Below are positions 11,413 through 21,879 of a stretch of DNA of 64,000 nucleotides, in pieces. Origin of the DNA: Pomacea canaliculata (lineage: Eukaryota; Mollusca; Gastropoda; Architaenioglossa; Ampullariidae); the NCBI RefSeq assembly GCF_003073045.1, contig NC_037590.1, positions 31,026,449-31,090,448 on the forward strand, given 5' to 3'. The notes beneath the pieces were generated by a model. The model was not told the DNA's origin and did not search any database. It saw only the letters and a program-made list of their open reading frames with translations. The translations under genes and the position numbers were made by a program. Position 1 is the first letter of the stretch; the number at the start of each line of letters is the position of its first letter.

Positions 11413-12953
11413 CTAGTCATTCTTTGGTTTCCTTGTCCTGTTAACATATTTACAGCATAAGCAAATGACTGTGCATAACCCAAAAGTCACTAAATGAGTT
11501 ACGAGAAGAAGTAAAGCGTAGACATCTAGTGAAAGAAATTGATAGAGTGGCATGTCCTGACTCGCAGAGCGCAAGTGTTCGCCGCCATATTTCATCACGT
11601 GATCAATCCAGAACGCGGCAGTGTCCTGGGGGACGCCAAATTCGATGCGGAAAAGTTCGGAGGCTTTCGAGATTGCAGCTTTGTACGCGGGAGATGTCGC
11701 CACCTTGACAATCATCATCCTCAACTCACGCTCAGTGACCTCGTGGAGGTCAACAGTCTCTCCGAACCCTTTCAGGCGCGTGCGTTCGGCGTTGTAATGC
11801 TCGTCCATGACGAAAGGGAGGCAAACGATGGGGACAGCATGGTATAGTGCTTCGTGCTGACCGTTGTTGCCACAGTGACTAACGAATACCTTGGCATTGG
11901 GTGGGCCAGGAGGTCGTTCTGGGGTAGCCAAGATGAAGTCATTATCTTTTTGGAGTTGGGCAGCGTCAAGCTGGACCGAAAGATGGACTTCATCGGCAGC
12001 TGCTGTAGGACGCTGAAGATCTTGTCGCTGAGGTGCGGTGGAAGGTCAAGGATGAAACTCCCGAAGGACACGATAGCGACCCCTTCTGATGCGTTGTCCA
12101 TGAAGGTTTTAAACTCCTCTTCCAAGGGCTTGCCTGGCCCCGCAGCGAGACCGCCAACAAGCTTCACGTTGGGGAGGGAAGGTCTCGGGTAGTCGAGAAT
12201 GTGATCCGTGTCAATGAGCCAGATCTCAGCCCTCGCCACTAACATGTCGATCGGAATATTCGGCATGTTAGGGGCGTACCGTTCGACAACATTTCCGTCC
12301 ATGGTTGGATCTAGAAACGCACTTTGAAAATAATGCATCGTGTTGTGCATCCTTTGCATGAATGTCATGTGCTGCGTGTAGGGTCCAGCAAAGATGTAAG
12401 GTGTGACAGAAGTAGAGGCAGGTACTCTCATGGAAATACTGTCCGTGAACGAAAACCCGACAAATCCGAAGGGAAGACGCAGCCTATGCGGAATTATTGC
12501 CATCATCTTGTAGAAGGGTACGCAGTCGAGGATGACAAAGTCCGGTCTGACTTGTTTGAATTCTGCCAAAAGAGAGTCGTTGGACAGCTGTCCGTAGATG
12601 TATTTCTTCACCAGGCCCAGGTAGCTTGGGCGATCTGGTGGCAGGCGTTTCATGTACCTGTCTATCACCAACGTCGACAAGCCCTCCTCCAGGTTGACTT
12701 CATTTTTGTACTGGATGACAGTGACGTTCGTGGTGTCCAGCACCCTTTTGGATGCGATGTGGTCCGGCATGGTCATCCAAACCTCGTGACCCTTTCGCAC
12801 TAGAGCATGCGCCACGTTGAGCTGGTACTTGGTCAAGCTGACCAGTGGCACCGGGATCATCAGGACTCGCTTGGCTTCGACAGACAATGGTGGTGAGAAC
12901 CACTCCAGCGTCGTCACCACGACCAGGAGGAGCAGCATGGCCGGCTTGGTCAT
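11413..12953 (-). CDS. UDP-glycosyltransferase (UGT/GT1 family), gene 1, with one frame break and a His-to-Leu change at the catalytic position
   Basis: The family transfers a sugar from a UDP-sugar to small lipophilic acceptors in the ER lumen. The coding region is intronless. An N-terminal frame of 393 codons from ATG 12951-12953 overlaps a C-terminal frame that ends at TAG 11413-11415. About 513 aa would be expected, the normal UGT size. Residues 1-27 are a signal peptide. The donor-binding part has WLPQNDLLAHP, then VFVSHCGNNGQHEALYHAVP. One transmembrane segment near the C-terminus is followed by a basic tail ending KPKND, a K-x-K-x-x ER-retrieval signal. The catalytic His, present in gene 2 as S-H-T-K-Y, is Leu here (S-L-T-K-Y, residue 40); the partner Asp in PDFVILD is kept. 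The signature ends D-E-H, not the usual D-Q. The frame break is one missing C in the run at 11899-11901 (CACCCAAT, against CACCCCAA in gene 2). It is either a pseudogene lesion or an assembly error. Confidence 0.88.
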
Positions 12954-13962
12954 ATCTCTCCGTCGCCCAGCAGGCTATGTCACACATCGAGACAACGGTT
13001 GAACCACCTTCTACCAGCCAGCCAGGCGCTGTCACTTTTGAGAACGCATGTCTCTAGAATGACAGGATACTGAGTTAATTAGAATTGCCTTCTAGGGTGT
13101 CATCGAAAGCTATTCACGGAAAGAAAACGAAAGTTTATGGTCGTGCATGACTACAATATCTAACGTTTATCTCAAACAATTGCATGTGTGTTCCTAATTC
13201 CCCATTCTAGTTATAAACACACTCCCAGACACACAAAAACGTGTGTATTATACATTATGTTGCTTTAAGAACTACGTACTTATAAGCACAATACAAACAT
13301 AGCAACATTATTAGATTACATGAGTCAGTGAGTGACCTGTCATAGTCCTCTCAGCAGGTATACTGTCGATGCGGACAAACAAGTCTTTCTCACTGAAACT
13401 CCAGAAATGCGAACACTTTCAAAGAAGAAGCCGATACACACACCGTTCTCCATTTCGTGAAGTTACAGGTACTCACATTGTCATGAAGGTACACAAAATA
13501 CTTCTTACCGGCCTGCTGTCATTCTACTTGCTGAAAGCCTGCTTCACGGGAAGGACAGATGTCAAGCGAGATAGCTGTGCATGCAGATGGGCGAATATAG
13601 GTCTAGGTCATCTCCGAGACCTCACACGATAACAAGTTTTATCCCGGCTGGTCACGTGACATATTTTCCTGCTTACAACAGTTTAGGTCAGGGGTAGACT
13701 AGCATTAGATCATGGACTTACCAGTAACCTGTGTGTGTATCTTTCTTTGAGCTAAAGGATTGAAGTAGATAAAAATATACAAAAATAAATAACAGACAAA
13801 TTAAACAAAATAAAATAAACACACACACACCAACTTATCAAACGCAAAAACCTTACTAAAAAACGATGAATAAACATAGCCTAACAAGTAGCGGACTCCA
13901 AATAATGTTTACTTTAATAAGCTCTAAAATATTAATCAACGGAGTCCCTGGTATGTTTTTCG
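12954..13962. other. Between the UGT genes; left flanking repeat at the right end
   Basis: Presumed promoter and 5' UTR region of UGT gene 1; no TATA box stands out. The block at about 13820-13962 reappears at 15270-15411 as a direct repeat of about 143 bp. It contains a short GGACTCC...GGAGTCC inverted pair. Confidence 0.45.
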
Positions 13963-14901
13963 CTACTCTCCCTTATCACACTCGCATTGTGTAAACAGCC
14001 TCAAACATATTATCGACGGGTATTATTAACGTGGTCAGAAGAACTTTACATCACATACATCAGAAGGTAAGACAGCTGTCAAGTTGCTCCACACTGACTA
14101 TTCTCAACTAAAGTCAGTCTACGTGTTCTTAATAAAACCTATCATCGTTTCTACAAATGTGAAAAAAATGTCATTTGAACTCAACCCTTCTGCCACAGAG
14201 ATTGTCACAGGGTGGCTTACACTGGCAACAGGTTCTTAAGTCATTATAATACATTAAAATTTCCATCAAGATCACAAATGAGCCATATTGGAACATTTAT
14301 CTATAGGATCGCCATATCGGTTCCCATGTACCTCTGTACCTCAACTTTGACCTTAAAGGGTACATCCTTTTAAACAAAATGAATGTTGTAGTCCCTTTTG
14401 CATCTTAATTAGTCATCATAATAATGTAAAGTGACACGGCACATTCTTTTGGAATTTAAATGTGTCTTTGCCTTCTCTCTCCTCAACCGCCTCAGAGTTC
14501 GTCGTCCTAGATAAAGTTGATTGCCCCTTGTTTAATTCCCCATCACACATACAAAGAGAGAGAGGTCAACAAGTCATACTGATTAATTTCTTGTAGGCCA
14601 AGATCATCTTTTCTCTGTCAACTTTTTATTTTTTTATTTTGTCCATATATGCTATTTTCTAAACTACTGATGCCGGTGGCTTAGCTCTCCTTTTAAACAG
14701 AAAGAACGCAATCAAAATGTGAATGCTGATGTAACTTAGGGACAGCAGAGGTTGATAATCTTTCCACTTACAACATGGCCCACTGCCCCGGGAACAATCA
14801 GCCATCAGTATGCAGTAGGCTCCCGGTATTCACCAACTGTCGCAATCGTGATATGTTTCGTGCTGTTTGTTACTATCCCACCGAAAGTAACAGCTACCAT
14901 G

Positions 14902-14934
<33 letters not shown>

Positions 14935-15260
14935 GTCAGATTCATAGCGTGAATCTAGATCACTGAGGAACATCATCGCGAGATTTTGTTGATGTCAATT
15001 TGTAACTGAATGGTTTCCCTTGAGCAAAAGCTGGAGCTAGTATTTCTTCTCGGCGCAAATAAAGTTTATACTTCTGCAGCTCTGGTCAGGATTCTAAGTC
15101 TGTCCCTGTTAAACTGCGTGGGCTTCAACACTTCCAATCTTTTTTCAAGCAATACAAGTAAAACCTCCTATGTACCCGTATATATCGGTGTCTTGTGTCT
15201 GGGCTGCACTTCGCCAAGCAGTTTGTGCCAACGCAGTATATAATAGACGTTCCTCAACAC
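13963..15260. repeat. 1.3 kb repeat, copy 1 (second copy at 18990-20335)
   Basis: Starts CGCTACTCTCCCTTATCACA and matches 18990-20335 along its length with scattered substitutions and small indels. It is bounded on both sides by the 143-bp direct repeat at 13820-13962 and 15270-15411. Its last 300 bp recur a third time at 45195-45555. It has a (TCA)n tract at 14905-14934. No long open frame or transposase was seen, so it is a non-coding dispersed or segmental repeat. Confidence 0.7.
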
Positions 15261-15269
15261 AACCACAAT

Positions 15270-15411
15270 TCACACACACACCAACTCATCAAACGCAAAA
15301 ACCTTACTAAAAAACGATAAATAAACAGCCTAACAAGTAGCGGACTCCAAATAATGTTCATTTTAATAAGCTGTAAAATATTAATCAACGGAGTCCCTGG
15401 TATGTTTTTCG
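15270..15411. repeat. 143-bp direct repeat, right copy
   Basis: Matches 13820-13962 closely, starting in a short CA run and ending GTATGTTTTTCG. Together the two copies bracket the 1.3 kb repeat. I see no TG...CA ends and no primer-binding site, so I do not call it an LTR. Confidence 0.65.
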
Positions 15412-16080
15412 TTAAACTGCTGATATTTAACTAGCAGTATGATTTGACAACAAAATGACAGTAGCAAAACAATCTAAAGAACATAGCTCTAAAGGTAACA
15501 ACCCCTGACTTGAATAAAATATAAGCAGAATATTACATCGCAAAGAAGAATAACCAGTTTTAATAAATTAAATAGTTATAAAATTTCTTCTTCGCACATC
15601 TAGTTTAAATAATTATATCAAAAATTACTGTTATGAAACGTTTAATAAAAAAACCTTTAAACTGTACTGGATGGCAATTTTCGAACAGGATAATAATTAA
15701 AAGAAACAGATAAATATAAACCTACTTTTCAATTTAAACACCTTAGTTTAAAAGCTTCGAGTACTGAAAATGGTAAAAATCATCAAGGCATATAAGATAA
15801 ACGAAACAGAAATACAAAATAAATCCAAATAAATAGAAAAAATTTATTTTTAAAAAGAGAAGAAAAGTGAACATAAGAAATACATACTAATGCCTCTAAT
15901 AGTTTACAAGTTTACATTTTCTAATTAAAAAGCTGTTTATGTGTTCTTTTGTGGGAATGGATTGAATTCATTACCCGATAAATGTTATTTCCATCGAGAA
16001 GCAAGAAGAAAAAAATATGCATATGATTATATTTGTTTGACATCGCCGAAATAAATTTGTAAAATGCAATCCTTTTCGCC
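15412..16080. other. AT-rich spacer downstream of UGT gene 2
   Basis: No coding signal. Another AATAAA on the minus strand near 15844-15849 could serve as a distal polyadenylation signal. Confidence 0.4.
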
Positions 16081-16086
16081 TTTATT
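16081..16086 (-). terminator. AATAAA polyadenylation signal 4 nt after the UGT gene 2 stop
   Basis: The minus strand reads GAA TAG TAAG AATAAA, so the 3' UTR would be only some tens of nucleotides if this signal is used. Confidence 0.45.
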
Positions 16087-16090
16087 CTTA

Positions 16091-17616
16091 CTATTCCCTT
16101 TTCCTTTTTGATTTCGTGCGGATATACCGGCATACTACACACACGGAACATGCGACTGTCAGTAATGTCAGTACTACACACGCTAGAAGAAAGCCGTGCA
16201 CGTCCCAGCAGGCAAACTGATAGAAAGGAAGGTCATTTCCCGAGGAACGCAGGTGATCGCCGCCATGTTTCATCACGTGATCAAGCCAGTAGGCCGCTTT
16301 CTCCACAGGAACACCGAACTCTATTTTGAATAGTTCGGAGGCTTTTGTGATGGCCTGCTTGTAGCTCTTGTTGGTCGCCACTTGACAATGGTGGTGCGCA
16401 GCTCGTCTGTACTGACGGTGTTGATGTCGACAGTCTCTGAGAACCCCCTCACGCGCATGCGCTCAGCGTTGTAGAACTGGTCAGCGAAGAGCGGCGTGGC
16501 GACCACAGGCACGGCGTGGTACAGAGCCTCGTACTGACCGTTCTTACCACAATGACTGACAAACACACGAGTGTTGGGGTGAGCCAGCAGGTCGTTCTGA
16601 GGTATCCATGACGACGTTAGTATCTTCTGTGAGTTTGGTGACGAAACATTTGCACGGAAAATGGATTTAAAAGGTAAATCCGTTAACACATTCAATATCT
16701 TTTGTGTGATTGATTTTGGAAGATTGAGAACTTGGCTGCCAAAAGTAACAATCACAACACCTTCTTGGGCCTCATCCATAAAGTCTTTGAACTGTGGTGG
16801 CAACGGTTTACCAGGACCTGTAGCTGTTCCTCCAATTAGTTTGACGTTAGGCATCGTGGGCTTTGGGTAGTCTAGAATATGGTCTGTCTCAACCAACCAG
16901 ATATCTGCTCGGGCTATGAGTATGTCTATTGGGAGATAAGGCATTTCTGGTGCATAGCGACTGACTGCATCTTGGTAGACACACTGATCTATCAGCGAAG
17001 GATAAAGATGAAGTACAAAATTGACAATACGCTGATAAAAGGTGGTGTGATGGTTAAAGCCAGTCATTACATGCGGAATGTTGCAAGGTACTATGGGTAT
17101 TCTTTGTGTGGTTACATCATAACTCGATCCAAGATAGGCAAACGGCACACCAAGTCGATAAGGTATTATCGCCAACATTTTCACAAAAGCCAAATTGTCG
17201 AGAACGAAGAAGTCCGGTCTTAATGTTTTAATCTGCTCGAAAATATGTTTATTCTTGAGGATACGGTCACAGAACTCTCTCCCTGCTCTGCAAAACACCA
17301 GTAGGTCTTCTGTTTGATAGTTGAAATACCTCTCAGCGAGGCCTTCCATCAAAATTTCTTCGTAGTTTGGGAAAGCTGTCAGCTCAATGATGGTGAAGTT
17401 GGTCGTGTCCAGAAAGCTTCTTTTAACAAGATAGTCGGGCATGGTCAGCCACACCTCGTGACCTTGCTGAGCCAGAGCCTGTGCCACGTGGGTCATGTAC
17501 TTTGTGTGACTGGGCGTGGGCATTGGCATGAGAACTACCCGCTTTCCCTGTATGATGTGGTCAGATTGCAGAACCGTGTACACAACAAACCACAAGAACA
17601 GGCGACACGTAATCAT
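16091..17616 (-). CDS. UDP-glycosyltransferase (UGT/GT1 family), gene 2, catalytic His present, one frame break
   Basis: Paralogue of gene 1 in the same orientation about 3 kb away, also with an intronless coding region. The best start is the ATG at 17614-17616, which opens a signal peptide of about 24 residues; the open frame runs further up but has no ATG there. A plausible acceptor (CCTAAACAG) lies about 60 nt upstream, so a 5' UTR exon is likely. About 508 aa are expected. His37 in S-H-T-K-Y is the catalytic base and the Asp of PDFFVLD its partner. The donor site has SSWIPQNDLLAHP and VFVSHCGKNGQYEALYHAVP, and ends in the usual D-Q. After one transmembrane segment the tail ends KRKRE, a K-x-K-x-x ER-retrieval signal. 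The frame changes once near 16380, where one base is missing relative to gene 1 (GTCAAG-TGGCG against GTCAAGGTGGCG). All sequence before and after is conserved. Confidence 0.88.
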
Positions 17617-18989
17617 GGTCACCTTTAAGGAGGTCAGCTTTGAGGTCAATGACTTTAAGCTTGAATCTGTTTAGGAAAAATAAAATGTTTGAAAAATGAA
17701 TTCTTCCACCAATCAACTCATATATATCTCATTCAAAGCAATTACTGGAATTAAGAAAATGGTTGCTTGTGACAAAAAGCGAAATGAAATTTGGTGTCTA
17801 ACCTTTTAAGCCATTGCCTCAATCATTCATTTCTTGACTAGTACCGGTCGTTTCGTTTTATTTCTTTTTTCTTTCTTTATTTTTATTTGACAAGCACGAA
17901 GCCATAGCCTATTTCCATGAAAATAATTTTCCGTATATTTCTGTTGGGACACCAATGTAGCTAATGCTGGAAGTGTTTTCTGTCCTTGTAAACACGAGTT
18001 ATAAGGTGTAGAATCTACTAAATCGGTTTTCAGTTGAGTTTTTGGGTTTTTTTTTTTTTTTTTTTTTACATTTTGACCGAACAAATAAAAAGCGCCATAA
18101 ATTTGCCTTTAAATTCTTACTCTGACGTTAGCAATAAATTGCGCTGCAAGAAAATTTTATTGAGATGGGTTTCGAAAATATAATGCAAATCCTCACAGAA
18201 TTCAGAGTGTGTGCTCAGTGCTTGCAAACATAATTCCGCGAGAAACCAATGTGAACAATCTGGACATGAGGAACATTAGCAGCGGTCTTACCGTTGCTGT
18301 CTCCTGTACGAGGCGCAAAACGTTGAGGACTCGTAGTTCCCGAAGTTCAAATCTGAATCTGATAGTCAGCAGGCGAGAGAGCAGGGTAGATGTCCTGGGG
18401 TTATTTATAATGACAGATGGATGGGCCGCATTTAAAAACCCACAGACCAGCTCACGTGATTAGATGCACTGCGTCCTTGAGTTTGTATGTAATAATACTT
18501 CAAGTGGCTTATTTATTACGCATTCAAGTCGTGAAGATTATGCTAATGCACACATTAGTTCCTCGGACATGCCAGACATGTCACCATCACTGTGTGAAGT
18601 CTATCCTAAGTAGGTTATTTTTTTTTTAAAGTATTCGGAGGGTATATAGCATGCGAACAGAAAAAAAAGCAAACAAAAACAAACAAAAAATACTAAAAAC
18701 CCAAAGAAAACAAGCTGTTCAAACTTCGGTAACATTAGAACTTTCTTTGCTGAATTCTTTGCTGACGGTTAAATTGCCTATCCTGAAATGATTTGATGAG
18801 ACAGTTTTACGTTGGTAAGCAATTCCCGTGCTTAGTAAATACTCAGACAAGATCAAACAGTATGCAGACATTTCTCGCCTCAAGAAGGCAACTCGCTCAT
18901 AAACGTCTGATTTCTTTACGTCGCGAGAGTGGTACTAACATGATTAAAGGGGAACAACTCTATACGGAACTCTGAAAATAGGAACATAT
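17617..18989. other. Upstream of UGT gene 2; no gene seen
   Basis: Presumed promoter and 5' UTR region of UGT gene 2. Poly(T) at 18048-18067. Chance open frames only. Confidence 0.4.
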
Positions 18990-20335
18990 CGCTACTCTCC
19001 CTTATCACACTCGCATTGTGTAAACAGCCTCAAACATATTATCGACGGGCATTATTAACGTGGTCAGAAGAACTTTACATCACATACATCAGAAGGTAAG
19101 ACAGCTGTCAAGTTGCTCCACACTGGCTTTTCTCACCTAAATTCATTCTCCGTGTTCTTAATAATACCTATCTTCGTTTCTACAAACGTGAAAAAAATGT
19201 CATTTGAACTCAACCCTTCTGCTACAGAGATTGTCCCCGGGTGGCTTACACTGGCAAGAGGTTCTTAAGTCATTATAATTCATTAAAATTCCCATCGAGA
19301 TCACAAATGGGCCATATTGGAACTTTTATCTATAGGATCGCCATATCGGTTCCCATGTACCTCTGTACCTCAACTTTGACCTTAAAGGGTACATCCTTTT
19401 AAAAAAACTGGACGTTGTAGTCCCTTTTACATCCATATTAGTCATCATAATAATGAGAAGTGACACGGCACATTCTTTTGGATTTTAAATGTGTCTTTGC
19501 CTTCTCTCTCCTCAACCGCCTCAGAGTTCGTCGTCCTAGTTAAAGTTGAATGCCCCTTGTTTAATTCCCCGTCACACATACAAAGAGAGAGGTCAACAAG
19601 TCATACTGATTACTTTCTTGTAGGCCAGGATCGTCTTTTCTCTGTCAACTTTTTTATTTTTATTTTGTCCACATGTGCTATTTTCTGAACTACTGAAGCC
19701 AGTGGCTTAGTTGACTCCTTTTAAACGGTAAGAACACAATCAAAATGTGAATGCTGCTATAACTTAGGGACAGCAGAGGTTGATAATCCTTCCACTTACA
19801 ACATGGTCCACTGCCCCGGTGAAAATCAGCCATTGATATGCAGTAGGCTCCCGGTATTCACCAACTGTCGCCATCGTGATACGTTTCGTGCTGTTTGTTA
19901 CTATCCCACCGAAAGTAACAGCTACCATGAAATTATTCTATTTAAAATCATCATCATCATCATTATTCAGATTCATAGCGTGAATCTAGATCCTGCAATA
20001 TCTTTCGTGATACAGAGTGAGTGTAGCATAGCCAGCCACTAAAGGGACATCATCGCGAGATTTTGTTAATGTCAATTTGTAACTGAATGGTTTCCATTGA
20101 GCAGAAGCTTGAGCTAGTATTTCTTCTGGGCGCAAATGAAAGTTTATACTTCTGCAGTTCTGGTCAGGGTTCCAAATCTGTCCATGTTAAACTGCGTGGG
20201 CTTTACCATTTCCAATCTTTTTTCAAGCAATACAAATAAAACCTCCTATGTACAAGTCTATATCGGTGTCTTGTGTCTGGACTGCACTTCTCAAAGAAGT
20301 TCGTGCCAACGCAGTAGATAATAGACGTTCCTCAA
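18990..20335. repeat. 1.3 kb repeat, copy 2
   Basis: Second copy of 13963-15260, same orientation. It begins exactly where the left flanking direct repeat of copy 1 ends, and stops where the right flanking repeat of copy 1 begins, so only the internal unit is shared. The stretch 20000-20760 is shared in turn with 45195-45990. Confidence 0.7.
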
Positions 20336-20414
20336 CACAACATAATTCACTAACAAGTGTGAGGGTCAAACATCTGAAACTTAGATAAAACGGAACAAAC
20401 AAACAGGTGTAAGG

Positions 20415-20681
20415 TTACAGGTTAACCTTGCCTCGAAGTGATGGCGTGGGTGAGATAGGGTGGAAGGTTTGTTTATCTGGCAGTGGCTCTCCATCAGTGC
20501 CATCAGGGAAAAGCAATCGGTTTTTGTGCGCAGTCACATCCTTGCCTGTGGTGAGTGTAACGGAGGGATGCGCCTGGCGACAGATGCCGCCTGATCTGTC
20601 CTGCCACTCCACAAGGGCCCTGGGCATCGAGAGGAGACGAGAGATCTGGTCATTGAGCGCTGTTTCTGCCCTCGACGACAC
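20415..20681 (-). other. GC-rich open frame conserved in a duplicate at 45.6-45.9 kb; function unknown
   Basis: An 88-codon open frame without a 5' ATG. It includes SRLLSMPRALVEWQDRSGG and CRQAHPSVTLTT, and its amino acids are largely kept in the duplicate at 45556-45897. The two copies differ by a 12-bp in-frame indel and a 1-bp change near the 3' end. A stop codon lies just upstream of the first codon. It could be a relic exon or non-coding. No domain recognised. Confidence 0.3.
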
Positions 20682-20760
20682 TCAACTACGTGTTGACCTC
20701 GACAGCGAAGACAGAATGGTGGTGGTGTGTGGTGGTGATGGTGCGTAGGAGTACGCGTGT

Positions 20761-21879
20761 ACCTGTGTGTGCGCGTGTTTGAGCGAGAGAGAGAAATTAT
20801 TGTTTCAATCTCCCCGAACTCTGAGCAATTGAGAAGTATGGTTTAATTCTTATTTTCATATTTGTGTCTCTACTTGCAGTTGGTCTGTTTAGGACTAACG
20901 TCAAGGCTCAAGATTTCTTTGCTGTTGGTGGGTCAACTTAAGCCGAATGAAAGCACGTCCCTGCCTAGAAAGACGCATGAGTTCGCGTGCATGTGCATGT
21001 CAAATAAAATATCGCAATATTATTAACATTATATCGATGTAGAGCAGGACGCTAACATTTTAGCCATGGATGTGCACTACCTTTATGAACATGTGTGGTT
21101 GAGGTGCAACGATTAATGATTATATCATTACGCATTAACACAGGAGGAACAGCAGAATAGCAATGTATATTTTAAGGATAATACTGTATATATTTATATA
21201 CGTTTTATTTATATCTGTAAGCTATCTGTTGTTTATCCTTTATGAAAAATGCTCCCTGCTTTTGTCAGAAATGACTTATTTTATTGCAAAATCTAGAGAT
21301 GTCCGGGCGTGAATGTGATATTGTTGTGCACTTAGAGATAACCCCAAAACCAAGGCGATGCAGCCTAAACCTTTGTCCCTCGTCCATTAAGCAAGGGAAG
21401 GGAATAGGGGTAACTCTTGTTTGCAACAAATAAAATACGAAGATGAAACATGGAAACAACGAATACAAGATAAACACACACGAGATAATAACTTCGATAA
21501 AAATATTTGAAATGAGGACTAATAATGAGGATTTTCACGATGATATACAATAACAAAAATGGCGACGGAGAAACTGAGACTGTCATTTGTTCCTCTTCGT
21601 AAAATAAATTATTATAATATAATCGGATTAAAGTTTATGCAATGAAATATTACGTGTAAGCTGTTAATTAGTTCTTTATAAATCAAAGTGTAGCAAGAGG
21701 AGAGAAAAACAAGCTCGGACTAAGAAAGGAGTATGCGAAGAAACGAAGGGAAGGGGAAAGGCTTATTTTGCAATCGGACAAGTGAATTAGTCCGTCGATC
21801 GTGGATGTGAGCTTGTGTCCTCTACCTACACTTCATTTTACAGACAAATTAGTGATACCACTTTTTCTTTCTTTATACT
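20761..21879. other. Intergenic, no gene seen
   Basis: AT-rich DNA between the UGT/repeat block and the CAP array. Confidence 0.4.

Noticed and set aside
11895-11905. Explaining the UGT frame change by a tiny intron
   Set aside because: The correction needed is a single base and no splice signals are present.
13820-15411. 143-bp direct repeats around 1.3 kb as an LTR element
   Set aside because: No TG...CA ends, primer-binding site, polypurine tract or retroviral protein; the unit also exists without the repeats.
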